A DNA stretch of 64,000 nucleotides from Sphingomonas sp. Y57 (GTDB lineage: Bacteria; Pseudomonadota; Alphaproteobacteria; Sphingomonadales; Sphingomonadaceae). The stretch spans positions 1-64,000 of the forward strand of contig NZ_LDES01000029.1 of the NCBI RefSeq assembly GCF_001015195.1, in the 5' to 3' direction. Shown here piece after piece: positions 16,842 through 25,132 of this stretch. Both the position numbers and the translations under genes were made by a program. Below the pieces are notes generated by a model. That model was not told where the DNA came from. It saw only the letters and a program-made list of their open reading frames with translations, and did not search any database. Position 1 is the first letter of the stretch. Every line of letters starts with the position of its first letter.

Positions 16842-17171
16842 ATGAGCATCACCATAACAGGACAGCCCGGCCAGCGCATCGCGGTCGCGGGCGACATCAC
16901 AAAGACGCTGCGCGTTCCCTATGACGAGGTGGAGGAGCGTTTCCTGTTGGCGGCGAGCGACGGTTCGCTGATCGAAGGCCGCCTCGAAGCCGAAAAAGAT
17001 CGCTTCGACTTCCGGGTCGTGGTGGACGGCGCGGGGATCTCGCGCGTTGGTCACGGCGAGCTGACGCTGGACTGGCGCGTCGAATGGGTGACAATCGCAC
17101 CCTATGACGCCGGCGCGCTGCCGGAGCGCAGCCCAATGCCGCTGCCGCTATTCGATTCGCTGTCTGGTTAG
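16842..17171 (+). CDS. Hypothetical protein of the ICE accessory region
   Basis: A 109-residue acidic protein that I do not recognise. An AAGGAG site upstream of the ATG supports it as real. It contains ITKTLRVPYDEVEERFLLAASDGSLIEG and ELTLDWRVEWVTIAPYDAGALPE, which suggests a small beta-rich fold with no membrane segment or signal peptide. It diverges from DUF932 and converges on a DUF736 gene, and all three lie in the accessory segment between the transfer regulators and the recombinase. Confidence 0.65.
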   Translation: MSITITGQPGQRIAVAGDITKTLRVPYDEVEERFLLAASDGSLIEGRLEAEKDRFDFRVVVDGAGISRVGHGELTLDWRVEWVTIAPYDAGALPERSPMPLPLFDSLSG

Positions 17172-17191
17172 TTGCCCTATTCAACGCGAGA

Positions 17192-17222
17192 GGCGCCCCC
17201 GCTCCGGTGGAGCGGGGGCGCC
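17192..17222. terminator. Hairpin between the convergent hypothetical and DUF736 genes
   Basis: GGCGCCCCCGCTC (17192-17204) and GAGCGGGGGCGCC (17210-17222) form a perfect 13-bp stem with a CGGTG loop. It begins 21 bases after one stop codon and ends nine bases from the other. It lacks a T-tract on either side but is very stable, so a bidirectional terminator is likely. Confidence 0.6.
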
Positions 17223-17230
17223 GTATGGGG

Positions 17231-17530
17231 TCAGCGGGACCAGATGAGCGCGTATTCTCCGCCGGTCTCCGTTTCGGATAGGGTGGCGTAGATCGGAGCC
17301 GGGAATGTCGGGTCGTCGAACTTGACCGAGATGTAGTCGCGGTTCTCGCGGCTGGTCTTCTTCCACCCCGCGCCGCACTCGACCGTGCCGACCGTCAGCC
17401 GGTAGTCGGGCGCCTTGTCGCCGTCCATGTCGATCGGCCGGAGCGTCGCCTTGAGCTTGAGGGTCGCGGTGGTGATGGTGCCGTTGAAGTTGCCCTTGTC
17501 GGCTTTGGTGAAGGTGCCGATGGTCGCCAT
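17231..17530 (-). CDS. DUF736 family protein, copy 2
   Basis: A 99-residue protein with the canonical DUF736 pattern: MATIGTFTKADKGNFNGTITTATLKLKATLRPI, KAPDYRLTVGTVECGAGWKKTSRENRDYISVKFDDPTFPAPIYATL and YALIWSR. The ATG at 17530 has GGAA upstream and is preferred to an earlier Met. The function is unknown. It differs clearly from the DUF736 protein encoded at 12177, so this is not a recent duplication. A 302-base stretch without a gene (17531-17832) separates it from soxR. Confidence 0.9.
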   Translation of the reverse strand: MATIGTFTKADKGNFNGTITTATLKLKATLRPIDMDGDKAPDYRLTVGTVECGAGWKKTSRENRDYISVKFDDPTFPAPIYATLSETETGGEYALIWSR

Positions 17531-17832
17531 GTCGAAGTTCCTTTCGCTTTCGGGCCACGACCGCCGCGGCCTCGATGGCGATCGGTGAAGCGGGGACGAT
17601 CGGACGCGCACCGCTTGCGGCCGAAGCGCAGCGGAGGATGGCGACGCGCGGCTTTTTTGCTTCGCGATGCAAAGCCGAAGGCGGCGGAAAAAAGGCCGCG
17701 CGGCGGCGTTGCGCCAGGCCGAGCGAGGCGAAGCCGGCCCCGGTTAGATCAAGCCAATCGAGAGGCCGCGCGGTCGCGCCGATGCGGGATGGATCGTCAT
17801 GCGAACTGCGGCACCACCCGGTCGCTAGCGGC
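17531..17832. other. Non-coding stretch between DUF736 and soxR
   Basis: About 300 bases of GC-rich sequence on the 5' side of DUF736 and the 3' side of soxR. It presumably holds the DUF736 promoter and leader. The reading frames that cross it have no ribosome-binding site and no recognisable protein. I see no RNA gene or repeat here. Confidence 0.5.
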
Positions 17833-18294
17833 TCATCGACCCGAGGGCTCCAGTAGCACCGCGCCGGCTCCCGTTTCCGAGAGTCGATCGCCGGGATTGC
17901 GCAACGGGCAGTCGCTCAGCGATAGGCAGCCGCAGCCGATACAGCCGTCCAGTTCGTCGCGAAGCTGCGTGAGCGCGCGGATCCGCGCGTCGAGTTCGGC
18001 CCGCCAGGCCGATGACAGCGCACCCCAGTCCTGTGCGGTCAACGTGCGGCCGGCTGGCACGGCAGCGAACGCGGCGCGGATGTCGGCGAGTCCGATACCC
18101 GCGCGCTGCGCGACGCGGATGACCGCAATTCGGCGCAGCACGTCGCGCGTGTAGCGGCGCTGATTACCGCCGCTGCGCCAGCCTTCGATCAGCCCTTTGG
18201 CCTCGTAGAAATGCACGGTCGAGATCGCGACGCCGCTGCGTCGCGCGACCTCGCCGACGCTGAGCGCCCTGGTCGTGTCGATCCGCTGCGTCAT
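17833..18294 (-). CDS. soxR: SoxR redox-sensing MerR-family regulator
   Basis: A 153-residue activator that senses redox-cycling compounds or superoxide through a [2Fe-2S] cluster. The MerR helix-turn-helix is [26 protein letters not shown]. The cluster ligands are complete in [12 protein letters not shown], the CX2CXCX5C signature (about residues 118-129). The ATG at 18294 (MTQRIDTT) is preferred because an SoxR operator lies only 12 bases upstream, and the longer frame would run through it. It diverges from the MFS gene, which it probably activates. Confidence 0.93.
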   Translation of the reverse strand: MTQRIDTTRALSVGEVARRSGVAISTVHFYEAKGLIEGWRSGGNQRRYTRDVLRRIAVIRVAQRAGIGLADIRAAFAAVPAGRTLTAQDWGALSSAWRAELDARIRALTQLRDELDGCIGCGCLSLSDCPLRNPGDRLSETGAGAVLLEPSGR

Positions 18295-18305
18295 AAGGGG
18301 CTTGA

Positions 18306-18323
18306 CCTCAACAATGGTTGAGG
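18306..18323. promoter_or_regulatory. SoxR box
   Basis: CCTCAACAATGGTTGAGG, an 18-bp dyad with perfect 7-bp arms (CCTCAAC/GTTGAGG), matches the known SoxR operator layout (CCTCAA-N6-TTGAGG). On the plus strand a TTGACC -35 element (18303-18308) and a TATCAG-like -10 element (18327-18332) flank it with an 18-bp spacer. This is the over-long promoter geometry that SoxR corrects by twisting. It should control the MFS gene and possibly soxR itself. Confidence 0.9.
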
Positions 18324-18385
18324 TTTTATCAGAGATGTCGGCCGTCAATCAAGCCCGCGGCGAGTCCCGCCGGAAAGGAGCCGAT

Positions 18386-19795
18386 ATGGACATCACCGAA
18401 CCTGGGCCCGCACCCGTAGCCCGGTGGGCCGACCTGCTGTCAGGCCGCAACGGCGTTCGCTCGCTGGCGCTGGCGGGCGGCGTTGCGCTACACGCTGTCA
18501 ACGTCTACATCGCCACCACCATTCTCCCCTCGGTCGTGCGCGACATCGGGGGTCTCGACTATTACGCCTGGAACACGACGCTGTTCGTGGTAGCCTCGAT
18601 CCTTGGCTCGGCGACCTCGGCGCGGCTGCTCGGCGCGGCCGGGCCGCGCGGCGCTTACGTCGCCGCCGCTGCGCTGTTCGCGCTCGGCACACTAATATGC
18701 GCCGCCGCGCCGTCGATGCCGGTGCTGCTCGGCGGGCGGATCGTCCAGGGGCTGGGCGGCGGATTCCTGTTCGCGCTGTCCTACGCGATGATCCGGCTGG
18801 TGTTCGCCGAAGGACTGTGGCCGCGCGCGATGGCGCTGGTCTCGGGAATGTGGGGCGTCGCCACGCTCGTCGGTCCCGCGGTCGGCGGGGTGTTCGCCGA
18901 GCTCGATGCGTGGCGCTGGGCGTTCTGGTCGCTGCTGCCGGTGGTCGCGCTGTTCGCGTTCCTCGCGCTAGCGGTCCTGCCCCGGCGCAGTGGCGATTCG
19001 AACGACCGCACGGCGACGCCGACGACTCAGCTCGTGCTGTTGACCGCGGCGGTGCTCGCCGTATCTGCGGGCAGCGTCTCGAACGTCCTGGCATGGAACT
19101 TCGCCGGGATTGTCGCCGCGCTGATCGCCGCCGGCGCGCTGATCGTGGTTGAAGCCAAGGCCCGCCACCGGCTGCTGCCGCGCGGGGCGTTCCGGCTGGG
19201 TGCGCCGCTCGGCGCGCTCTATGCGACGATGGCGCTGCTCGCGGTCGCGGTGACCTCGACCGAAATCTTCGTGCCGCTGTTCCTCCAGGTTCTGCACGCG
19301 CAGACGCCGCTCACCGCCGGCTATCTCGCCGCGCTGATGGCAGCGGGCTGGACGCTGGGATCGATCGCGAGTTCCGGCGCGAGCGAGCATGGCGCGCGCC
19401 GCGCGGTCCAGGCTGCGCCGATCATCGCGCTGATCGGGATGGCGGCGCTGACGGGGCTCGTGCCCCGGCCGAGCGATGGCGCCTGGAATGTGCTCGCCCC
19501 AATCGCGGTAGCGCTGGCGGCAGTCGGGTTCGGGGTCGGCCTGGGCTGGCCGCATCTCCTGACCCGCGTGCTCAAGGTCGCGCCCGACGACGAGCGGGAT
19601 CTGGCCTCGGCCTCGATCACCACCGTGCAACTGTTCGCCACCGCGATCGGCGCGGCGCTCGCGGGCATGGTCGCCAATCTCGGCGGCCTGACCGACCCGG
19701 GCGGGGTCGCGGGCACGTCCGCAGCGGCATTCTGGCTGTTAGCGGTGTTCGCGCTAGCCCCGTTCGCTGCGCTCAAGACCGTGGCGACGCGATAA
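18386..19795 (+). CDS. MFS efflux transporter, probable SoxR target
   Basis: A 469-residue integral membrane transporter with 12-14 hydrophobic helices. MFS motifs include GGRIVQGLGGGFLFALSYAMIR and ATLVGPAVGGVFAELDAWRWAFW, similar to the drug:H+ antiporter DHA2 group. The ATG at 18386 follows an AAAGGAG site. It is divergent from soxR and placed directly behind a SoxR box, so it probably exports redox-active or toxic compounds when SoxR is oxidised. This makes the pair a self-contained resistance cargo of the element. The substrate cannot be read from sequence. Confidence 0.88.
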   Translation: MDITEPGPAPVARWADLLSGRNGVRSLALAGGVALHAVNVYIATTILPSVVRDIGGLDYYAWNTTLFVVASILGSATSARLLGAAGPRGAYVAAAALFALGTLICAAAPSMPVLLGGRIVQGLGGGFLFALSYAMIRLVFAEGLWPRAMALVSGMWGVATLVGPAVGGVFAELDAWRWAFWSLLPVVALFAFLALAVLPRRSGDSNDRTATPTTQLVLLTAAVLAVSAGSVSNVLAWNFAGIVAALIAAGALIVVEAKARHRLLPRGAFRLGAPLGALYATMALLAVAVTSTEIFVPLFLQVLHAQTPLTAGYLAALMAAGWTLGSIASSGASEHGARRAVQAAPIIALIGMAALTGLVPRPSDGAWNVLAPIAVALAAVGFGVGLGWPHLLTRVLKVAPDDERDLASASITTVQLFATAIGAALAGMVANLGGLTDPGGVAGTSAAAFWLLAVFALAPFAALKTVATR

Positions 19796-19802
19796 GGCAG
19801 AG

Positions 19803-19839
19803 GCGGCCGCGCCCCTTACGGGCGCGGCCGCAAATTTTT
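19803..19839 (+). terminator. Intrinsic terminator of the MFS gene
   Basis: GCGGCCGCGCCC (19803-19814) and GGGCGCGGCCGC (19820-19831) form a perfect 12-bp stem with a CCTTAC-region loop, followed by AAATTTTT (19832-19839). It begins eight bases after the MFS stop codon. Classic rho-independent structure. Confidence 0.88.
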
Positions 19840-19853
19840 CTGGTCAAAGCGCG

Positions 19854-19885
19854 AAAAGGCCGGGACCGCTCGCGCGGCCCCGGCC
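19854..19885 (-). terminator. Intrinsic terminator of the ParB-like gene
   Basis: On the minus strand, 19885-19874 pairs with 19869-19858 to give a 12-bp stem (one G-T pair) closed by a GCGA tetraloop, followed by TTTT at 19857-19854. It starts eight bases after the stop of the ParB-like gene, so it should end that transcript. Confidence 0.85.
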
Positions 19886-19893
19886 CGCTGCCG

Positions 19894-21927
19894 CTATTCA
19901 GCAGCGACGGCGTAGGCGTCCTCGTCCGCGTCCTGCGGCTTAATCGCTTCGCCCTCGGTGGGCTGTTCGCCCTCCGGCTGCGGCGTCCGCAGCACGGCGG
20001 GAAGCCAGCCGGTCCCGGCCAGGAGCTGCTCGGCGGCTCGCGCCATGTCCGGCTTCTTCATGTCCGCGATCCGGCGAGCGGCGTCCTCCGACACGCCCTC
20101 CGCGACGGCCTCCACGATATGCGCCTTGGTGACGCGGCCAAAGTAGCTGTCCACGGTTGGCGTCCAGTCCTTCGCCACGTCCAGCGCCAGCGCGCTCGCC
20201 AGCCTGTCCGCCGTTTGCAGCGTCCGGGGCTTGCGGTCCCACGGCAGCCGCAGGGCGTTGACGGTGCGGGACGCGCAATGCGCCAGCAGCGCCAGCCGCT
20301 TCTCGTCGTCCAACGCGACGATGAAGCCCCACAGGTCCGCCACGTCGCGCGGCATACGCTCGGCCCATGCCTCGCGCTGCTCACCCGCCCGCGCCGCCAA
20401 GGGGGTGTCCTCGATTCTGTCAGCGTGGCTCCCCAAGGGGGTCACGGTCGGACGCACCTCAAGGCAACCCGCCTCGGCATAGCTGTAGAACAGTTGCGCG
20501 GTGAGCGTGTGGGTGAGCGCGACCAACGCCATATCGATCTGGTCGGCCAAGGCGACGCGCAGCGCCAGCGTCCGATAGGCGGACAGGTCGCGGGTGAGGC
20601 TGTCGGAAATCGGCTTGCCGGGTTCCTCGTCCCCCTCGACATCCTGCACGTCCTCGTCGCCGTCCTCCGGCTGCTCGTCCTCCACGGTCTGCGGAGGGAG
20701 CGCATCGCCTTCGGCCTCCGGTTCGGGCTGCGGGTCCGCCAACGCCTCATCCTCAAGACGGACGAAACCGCGCTCGACCCTGACACTGCCGTCATGGTGA
20801 AGCACCACGAACGCGCCGCCGTGGGCGATCACGTGGGCGTCGTAGGCGGAACGCTTCTCGGAAATGGCGTCGATCTCATCGGACACCGCCTCCAGTCTCG
20901 CCGCCACGTCCTCCGGCATTTCGTCGTAGGACGAATAGCCTTCGGCAAGCTCGTCATGCTCAGTGGACAGCGCCTCCAGCCGCGCCTCGTCCTCGTCGGA
21001 CAGCGGAACCGACTGCGGATAGAAGCGCCGCATACCGTGGGCGTGGGGGTAGTCGATATGGGCCTCGGCCCATTTCCAGCCCTCGGCCTGAATTTCCTCG
21101 GCAACCCCCTGCAACTTCTCGGCGGCGAGCGTGTCGAGCAAGCCCGCATCCTCGAAGAACCCGCCCCGGTCTTCGCTGAACAGGTCGCGGATGATGTTGC
21201 CGCCCGCCTCGACATAGGCGTCGGCCCCGACGAACAGCGCGCGCCGGTCGGTCGCCGGAACATTGCTCGCGGTCATGTCGCGCCGGATGATCCACGGCTC
21301 GCGGTTGTGATGCAGGCCCGCGAACACCTGCTCCTGCCGGGCATGGTCCTCGGTGATTGCGAACGCCATAAGCTGATCGAGCGTAAGCCCGTCCTCCCGA
21401 TAGACCTGCAAGAGCTTGGGCGAGACAGCGCCAAGGCGAAGCCGCTGCTTCACCACCGCCGCCGTCTTGCCGAACCGCGCGCCGATTTCCTCCGCTCCCC
21501 AACCCTTGCCGTCCGCAAGCTCGCGGAACCGCTCGAACTCGTCGGCGGGGTGCATGTTGGTCCGGGTTACGTTCTCGTCGAGACTGATTTCGGACGGGTC
21601 GTTGGCGGTATCGAGCCAGCAACGCACCGGCTCGGACTTCTTGATCTGCTTGCGCTTGGCGCGCAGCAGCATCGCCAGCCTGCGGCCTTCGCCAGCGGTA
21701 ACGAGATAGTAGCCGGTCGGCGTCCCGTCCTCCTTTATCTCCGGCTCCACGACAAGGTTCTGGATCAGCCCCTTGTGCTGGATCGAAGCGGCCAGCGCCT
21801 CGATAGCGGCTTCCCCGTGCGACACCTTGCGGGCATTGCGGGGGGACTTCTTGAGCTTGGCGAGGGGCACGAAAATCTCGACGCCCGACACAGGCTCGGC
21901 GGCTACGGTTTCGGTAACAGCGTTCAT
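19894..21927 (-). CDS. Large ParB/RepB-type DNA-binding protein of the ICE
   Basis: A 677-residue protein. The N-terminal ParB nuclease-like domain has IFVPLAKLKKSPRNARKVS, LAASIQHKGLIQNLVV and YYLVTAGEGRRLAMLLRAKR, followed by SLDENVTRTNMHPADEFERFRELA and the HTH region IGARFGKTAAVVKQRLRLGAVSPKLL. The remaining 450 residues include an acidic low-complexity stretch (about 480-530). Such ParB proteins are common in ICE and plasmid accessory regions and need not segregate DNA; no parA is nearby. The ATG at 21927 has GGAG upstream. Confidence 0.88.
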   Translation of the reverse strand: MNAVTETVAAEPVSGVEIFVPLAKLKKSPRNARKVSHGEAAIEALAASIQHKGLIQNLVVEPEIKEDGTPTGYYLVTAGEGRRLAMLLRAKRKQIKKSEPVRCWLDTANDPSEISLDENVTRTNMHPADEFERFRELADGKGWGAEEIGARFGKTAAVVKQRLRLGAVSPKLLQVYREDGLTLDQLMAFAITEDHARQEQVFAGLHHNREPWIIRRDMTASNVPATDRRALFVGADAYVEAGGNIIRDLFSEDRGGFFEDAGLLDTLAAEKLQGVAEEIQAEGWKWAEAHIDYPHAHGMRRFYPQSVPLSDEDEARLEALSTEHDELAEGYSSYDEMPEDVAARLEAVSDEIDAISEKRSAYDAHVIAHGGAFVVLHHDGSVRVERGFVRLEDEALADPQPEPEAEGDALPPQTVEDEQPEDGDEDVQDVEGDEEPGKPISDSLTRDLSAYRTLALRVALADQIDMALVALTHTLTAQLFYSYAEAGCLEVRPTVTPLGSHADRIEDTPLAARAGEQREAWAERMPRDVADLWGFIVALDDEKRLALLAHCASRTVNALRLPWDRKPRTLQTADRLASALALDVAKDWTPTVDSYFGRVTKAHIVEAVAEGVSEDAARRIADMKKPDMARAAEQLLAGTGWLPAVLRTPQPEGEQPTEGEAIKPQDADEDAYAVAAE

Positions 21928-22371
21928 CACACTTCTCCTAAAAACCGCACTCACCCCGGAATGGGGTGGGCGGCGAAAAAGCGGATCGGCAGGCCCGCCG
22001 ACGGAGCCGGGCGGCACCCTCCGGGCCGGAACATCGTGGAGGACGCGCGTGCGCGTTGCCGCCCGGCGCGGCGGGCCTAGAGAGAAGCGTCGCCCACCCC
22101 ACCGACGGGGAGAGAAACAAACAATGCGATCGGGACGGCGTAGCCCTGGCCCGATCTCCGTACTCTCGAACAACTGCAATCCGCCCGGCGGATTGGCTTA
22201 TCGGCGCGCCAGCGCCGGCTCGCCATGCTGATCGTCACCCGGTAGGGCCGAGACCCATTGGGGCTCGGTCGGAGCGCAGCGAAGATAGAGCGGCGTCCCG
22301 TAGGGAGGCGCCAACTTGCTTCCCATCGCCTTTTCGATTATATTTTAATCACACTGATAGAGAGTGCTACT
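21928..22371. other. Long divergent intergenic region upstream of the ParB-like and antitoxin genes
   Basis: About 440 bases with no supportable gene. The left part is GC-rich and full of short inverted repeats around 21960-22090. The right end (22331-22371) is AT-rich and should contain the antitoxin promoter; the antitoxin is a likely autorepressor there. I see no RNA gene or mobile element. Confidence 0.5.
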
Positions 22372-22641
22372 ATGGCCACAGACACTAAAGTTTTGACGGC
22401 GCACGTCCCCATCGGACTGGCGGAAAAGGTCGAGGCGATGGCCTTGCGGCTCGAACGCTCGCGCGGCTGGGTAATGAAACAGGCGCTCGCCGCCTGGGTC
22501 GATCAGGAAGAGGAGCGTCATCGGATGACGCTCGAAGCCTTGGCGGATGTGGACGCGGGGCGGGTGATCGACCATCAAGCGATACAGGCTTGGGCGGACA
22601 GCCTCGGCACCGACACGCCGTTGCCGCCGCCGTCAGCATGA
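22372..22641 (+). CDS. CopG/ParD-type antitoxin
   Basis: An 89-residue ribbon-helix-helix protein: VLTAHVPIGLAEKVEAMALRLERSRGWVMKQALAAWVDQEEER. The C-terminal tail (LADVDAGRVIDHQAIQAWADSLG) is typical of ParD-like antitoxins that wrap their toxin. The ATG at 22372 lies just after an AT-rich promoter stretch, and the stop overlaps the toxin start in an ATGA junction. It should neutralise the adjacent ParE-type toxin and repress its own operon. Confidence 0.9.
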   Translation: MATDTKVLTAHVPIGLAEKVEAMALRLERSRGWVMKQALAAWVDQEEERHRMTLEALADVDAGRVIDHQAIQAWADSLGTDTPLPPPSA

Positions 22642-22931
22642 GGATCAAGTGGACCGGCAGGGCGTCCTCAGATCTCGTGCGACTACACGAGCACCTACGC
22701 CCGGTTGCTCCAGACGCTGCGGCGAGGGTGGTGCAGCAACTCGCACGCGCGCCGGATCGGCTGCTCGACTATCCCCGGATCGGCGAGAAGCTGGAAGCCT
22801 ACGAGCCGCGCGAGGTCCGGCGGATCATCGTCGGCAACTACGAGCTGCGCTACGAAATCGCAGACGCAACGATCTTCATTCTACGCCTCTGGCACTGCCG
22901 CGAGAACCGCAGCTTCGAGTCGGAAGACTGA
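22638..22931 (+). CDS. RelE/ParE-type toxin
   Basis: A 97-residue protein of the RelE/ParE superfamily: IKWTGRASSDLVRLHEHLRPV at the N-terminus, LLDYPRIGEKLEAYEPREVRRIIVGNYELRYEIADATIFILRLWHCRENR at the C-terminus. The family members either poison gyrase (ParE) or cleave mRNA on the ribosome (RelE); the ParD-type partner and YELRYEI motif favour the ParE-like side. It is coupled to the antitoxin by a 4-base overlap. Its likely role is stabilisation of the element after integration. Confidence 0.9.
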   Translation: MRIKWTGRASSDLVRLHEHLRPVAPDAAARVVQQLARAPDRLLDYPRIGEKLEAYEPREVRRIIVGNYELRYEIADATIFILRLWHCRENRSFESED

Positions 22932-22933
22932 CC

Positions 22934-23298
22934 ATGCCGACTGATGCACATCGGTTGATCCTGCCGCACGCCGCCCTCGGCTCCTATCTGCGCTACGCCG
23001 ACGTTGCGGCTTTGCGCGCGGGGCGGGTGGACGGCACCTTGTCGGAATGGCCGCGCCTCGCAAGCTCCGTCGCCGAACCCCACGCCGTCTCCGGCAATGC
23101 CCGGACGATCTACTGGACTATGCCGAAATGGCGTTTGTTGTCCGGCCGGGTGCCGGGCGACCGCCAAAGGACGATCTTTCGGCCTGGACCGTCACAGACG
23201 ACTGGCCAGAGCGCATCCCGGTCACGACCGCCGAGGTGGATGTATTTGAGGCATGGTTCGGCGATGTCTTCGACGAGTTGTTCGGGCCGTGCCAATGA
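22934..23298 (+). pseudogene. Frameshifted hypothetical gene between the toxin and recombinase genes
   Basis: Two consecutive frames each look like protein but do not join. The first runs from an ATG two bases after the toxin stop (MPTDAHRLILPHAALGSYLRYADVAALRAG, then SEWPRLASSVAEPH). The second continues as PDDLLDYAEMAFVVRPGAGRPPKDDLSAWTVTDDWPERIP and ends with VFEAWFGDVFDELFG, stopping 18 bases before the recombinase start. A single -1 (or +2) shift near 23090-23110 would join them into about 120 residues. I do not recognise the family. Mutation, sequencing error or frameshifting are all possible. Confidence 0.55.
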
Positions 23299-23316
23299 TG
23301 TGAGGAGTTCGTTGCC

Positions 23317-25017
23317 ATGACCGTGCCGCTGCGCGCCGCCCTCTATCTGCGCGTCTCGACGGCGCGGCAGGCGGAGCATGACGTGTCGATCCCCGATCAA
23401 CGCAAACAAGGCGAAGCCTATTGCCTGTCGCGCGGGCTGGAGCTGGTTGACACCTTCGTCGAGGCGGGCGCGTCGGCGACCAATGATCGTCGGCCGGAGT
23501 TCCAACGCATGATCGAAGCGGGCACGTCCAAGCCCGCGCCGTTCGATGTCGTCGTGGTCCACAGCTTCTCGCGCTTCTTCCGCGACCATTTCGAGCTGGA
23601 GTTCTACGTCCGCAAGCTCGCCAAGAACGGGGTCAAGCTGCTGTCGATCACCCAGGAGATGGGCGACGATCCGATGCACGTGATGATGCGGCAGATCATG
23701 GCGCTGTTCGACGAATATCAGTCGAAGGAGAACGCAAAGCACGTCTTGCGCGCGTTGAAGGAGAATGCCCGGCAGGGCTTCTGGAATGGCTCGCTGCCGC
23801 CGATCGGCTACCGCGTCGTGGCGGCCGAGCAGCGCGGCGCGAAGGTCAAGAAGAAGCTGGAGATTGACCCGCTGCACGCCGATACGGTGCGGCTGGCGTT
23901 CAAGCTGGCGCTGGAAGGCGACGGCACGTCCGGGCCGATGGGCGTAAAGACGATCACCAAGCACCTCAACGAACGCCGTATCTTCACCCGCGACGGCGGA
24001 CGTTGGGGGATTGGCACGGTGCATCGGATGCTGACCCGCGCGACCTATGCGGGTCGGCATGAGTTCAACAAGCGCGGCAAGTCGAAGGAATTGAAGCCGG
24101 CTGACGAAGTGATCGCGGTCGAGGTTCCGCCGATCATCGACCAAGCGACCTTCGACGCGGTTCAGGCGCACTTGAAATCGCGCAGCCCAAAGGTCGCCCA
24201 TCCGCAGGTCGTCGGTGGCCCGACGCTGCTGACGGGCTTGATCTATTGCGGGAAGTGCGGCGGCGCGATGACAATCCGCACGGGCAAAGGTGGGCGCTAC
24301 CGCTACTATACGTGCTCGATGAAGGCGCGGCAGGGCGCGACGGCTTGCGAAGGAATGACCGTCGCAATGGAGCGCCTAGACGATCTCGTCGCCGGCTATC
24401 TCTCGGAACGGCTGCTCGATCCTGACCGGCTGGAAGATGTGCTGTCCGATGTGCTCGATCGTCGGCAGGAGCGATCCGACCGGCGCCGCGAGCATATCGC
24501 GGAACTGAACAGGCGCGCCTCCGAAACGGAGCTGCGCTTGAAGCGCCTCTATGATGCGATCGAAAGCGGCATCGCCGATCTGGATGATCCCGCGCTCAAG
24601 GATCGCATTGACGGCCTCAAGGCGACGCGCGACCAAGCGCGGGCGGATTCCGAACGCGCCTCGGCACTGCTTCACAGCTCGGCGCAACAGGCAATCACGC
24701 CGACGATGCTGCACAAGTTCGCCTCTACCGCGCGGCGACGCATCCGCGTGGAGGGCGGCGGCTACCGCCGCGACCATCTTCGCGCGCTGGCGCAGCGGGT
24801 TGAGGTTGATCGCGGGGAAGTCCGAATCATGGGCTCAAAGAGCAGCCTGCTACGGTTGCTCTCGGCCAACGGCGTAGCCACGGCGGCGGGCGGAGTGCCC
24901 ACCGTTGTTCCGAAGTGGCGGAGCGGGAGGGATTCGAACTCAGCCTGCAAGCGATTGATTTATCGCGGCCGATCTCTCGCCTTTATCCTCGCGTACCACG
25001 CAAAGTGCCAAACATGA
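23317..25017 (+). CDS. Large serine recombinase (site-specific integrase type)
   Basis: A 566-residue recombinase. The resolvase-type catalytic domain starts ALYLRVSTARQ, with the nucleophile Ser near residue 14, followed by VVHSFSRFFRDHFELEFYVRKL and MRQIMALFDEYQSKENAKHV. A recombinase domain (GSLPPIGYRVV to WGIGTVHRMLTRATYAG), a zinc-ribbon (YCGKCGGAM, YYTCS) and a long coiled coil (380-460) follow. A GAGGAG stretch lies upstream of the start. The last 40 codons read through a tRNA-Ser 3'-end sequence, so the natural C-terminus depends on the integration junction. It probably integrates and excises this element. Confidence 0.92.
   Translation: MTVPLRAALYLRVSTARQAEHDVSIPDQRKQGEAYCLSRGLELVDTFVEAGASATNDRRPEFQRMIEAGTSKPAPFDVVVVHSFSRFFRDHFELEFYVRKLAKNGVKLLSITQEMGDDPMHVMMRQIMALFDEYQSKENAKHVLRALKENARQGFWNGSLPPIGYRVVAAEQRGAKVKKKLEIDPLHADTVRLAFKLALEGDGTSGPMGVKTITKHLNERRIFTRDGGRWGIGTVHRMLTRATYAGRHEFNKRGKSKELKPADEVIAVEVPPIIDQATFDAVQAHLKSRSPKVAHPQVVGGPTLLTGLIYCGKCGGAMTIRTGKGGRYRYYTCSMKARQGATACEGMTVAMERLDDLVAGYLSERLLDPDRLEDVLSDVLDRRQERSDRRREHIAELNRRASETELRLKRLYDAIESGIADLDDPALKDRIDGLKATRDQARADSERASALLHSSAQQAITPTMLHKFASTARRRIRVEGGGYRRDHLRALAQRVEVDRGEVRIMGSKSSLLRLLSANGVATAAGGVPTVVPKWRSGRDSNSACKRLIYRGRSLAFILAYHAKCQT
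24916..24938 (-). other. Probable att site: 23-bp tRNA-Ser 3'-end identity
   Basis: Read on the minus strand, these 23 bases give the T-loop TTCGAAT, the 3' half of the T-stem, the 3' acceptor strand (CCGCTCC) and GCCA, as at the end of bacterial tRNA-Ser genes. The 5' neighbour (GAG in place of a pairing T-stem) does not complete a tRNA, so this is only the conserved 3' segment. Such segments are the usual attL/attR identity blocks of elements integrated at tRNA genes. It lies inside the 3' end of the recombinase frame. Confidence 0.65.
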
Positions 25018-25132
25018 TGATCTTCTCGCCCAAATACCGGCACTTGGTCCGACATCTCGACGGCCAACCTCATAGCAGGCGTTCGCCGTCGGCTCAATTC
25101 CGAAGGTACGCCGGCGGTCCGACGCCTAGCCG

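Noticed and set aside
18985-19000. Second tRNA-like GATTCGAAC motif
   Set aside because: It is an in-frame coding match inside the MFS gene, without acceptor-stem complement or flanking identity.
20119-22080. 653-codon plus-strand frame opposite the ParB-like gene
   Set aside because: Antisense shadow of a clear ParB-family gene; Arg/Gly/Val-rich and without recognisable motifs.
24916-25000. Complete tRNA-Ser gene at the recombinase 3' end
   Set aside because: Only the T-loop to CCA segment is present; the 5' T-stem strand does not pair and no anticodon or D arm is found.
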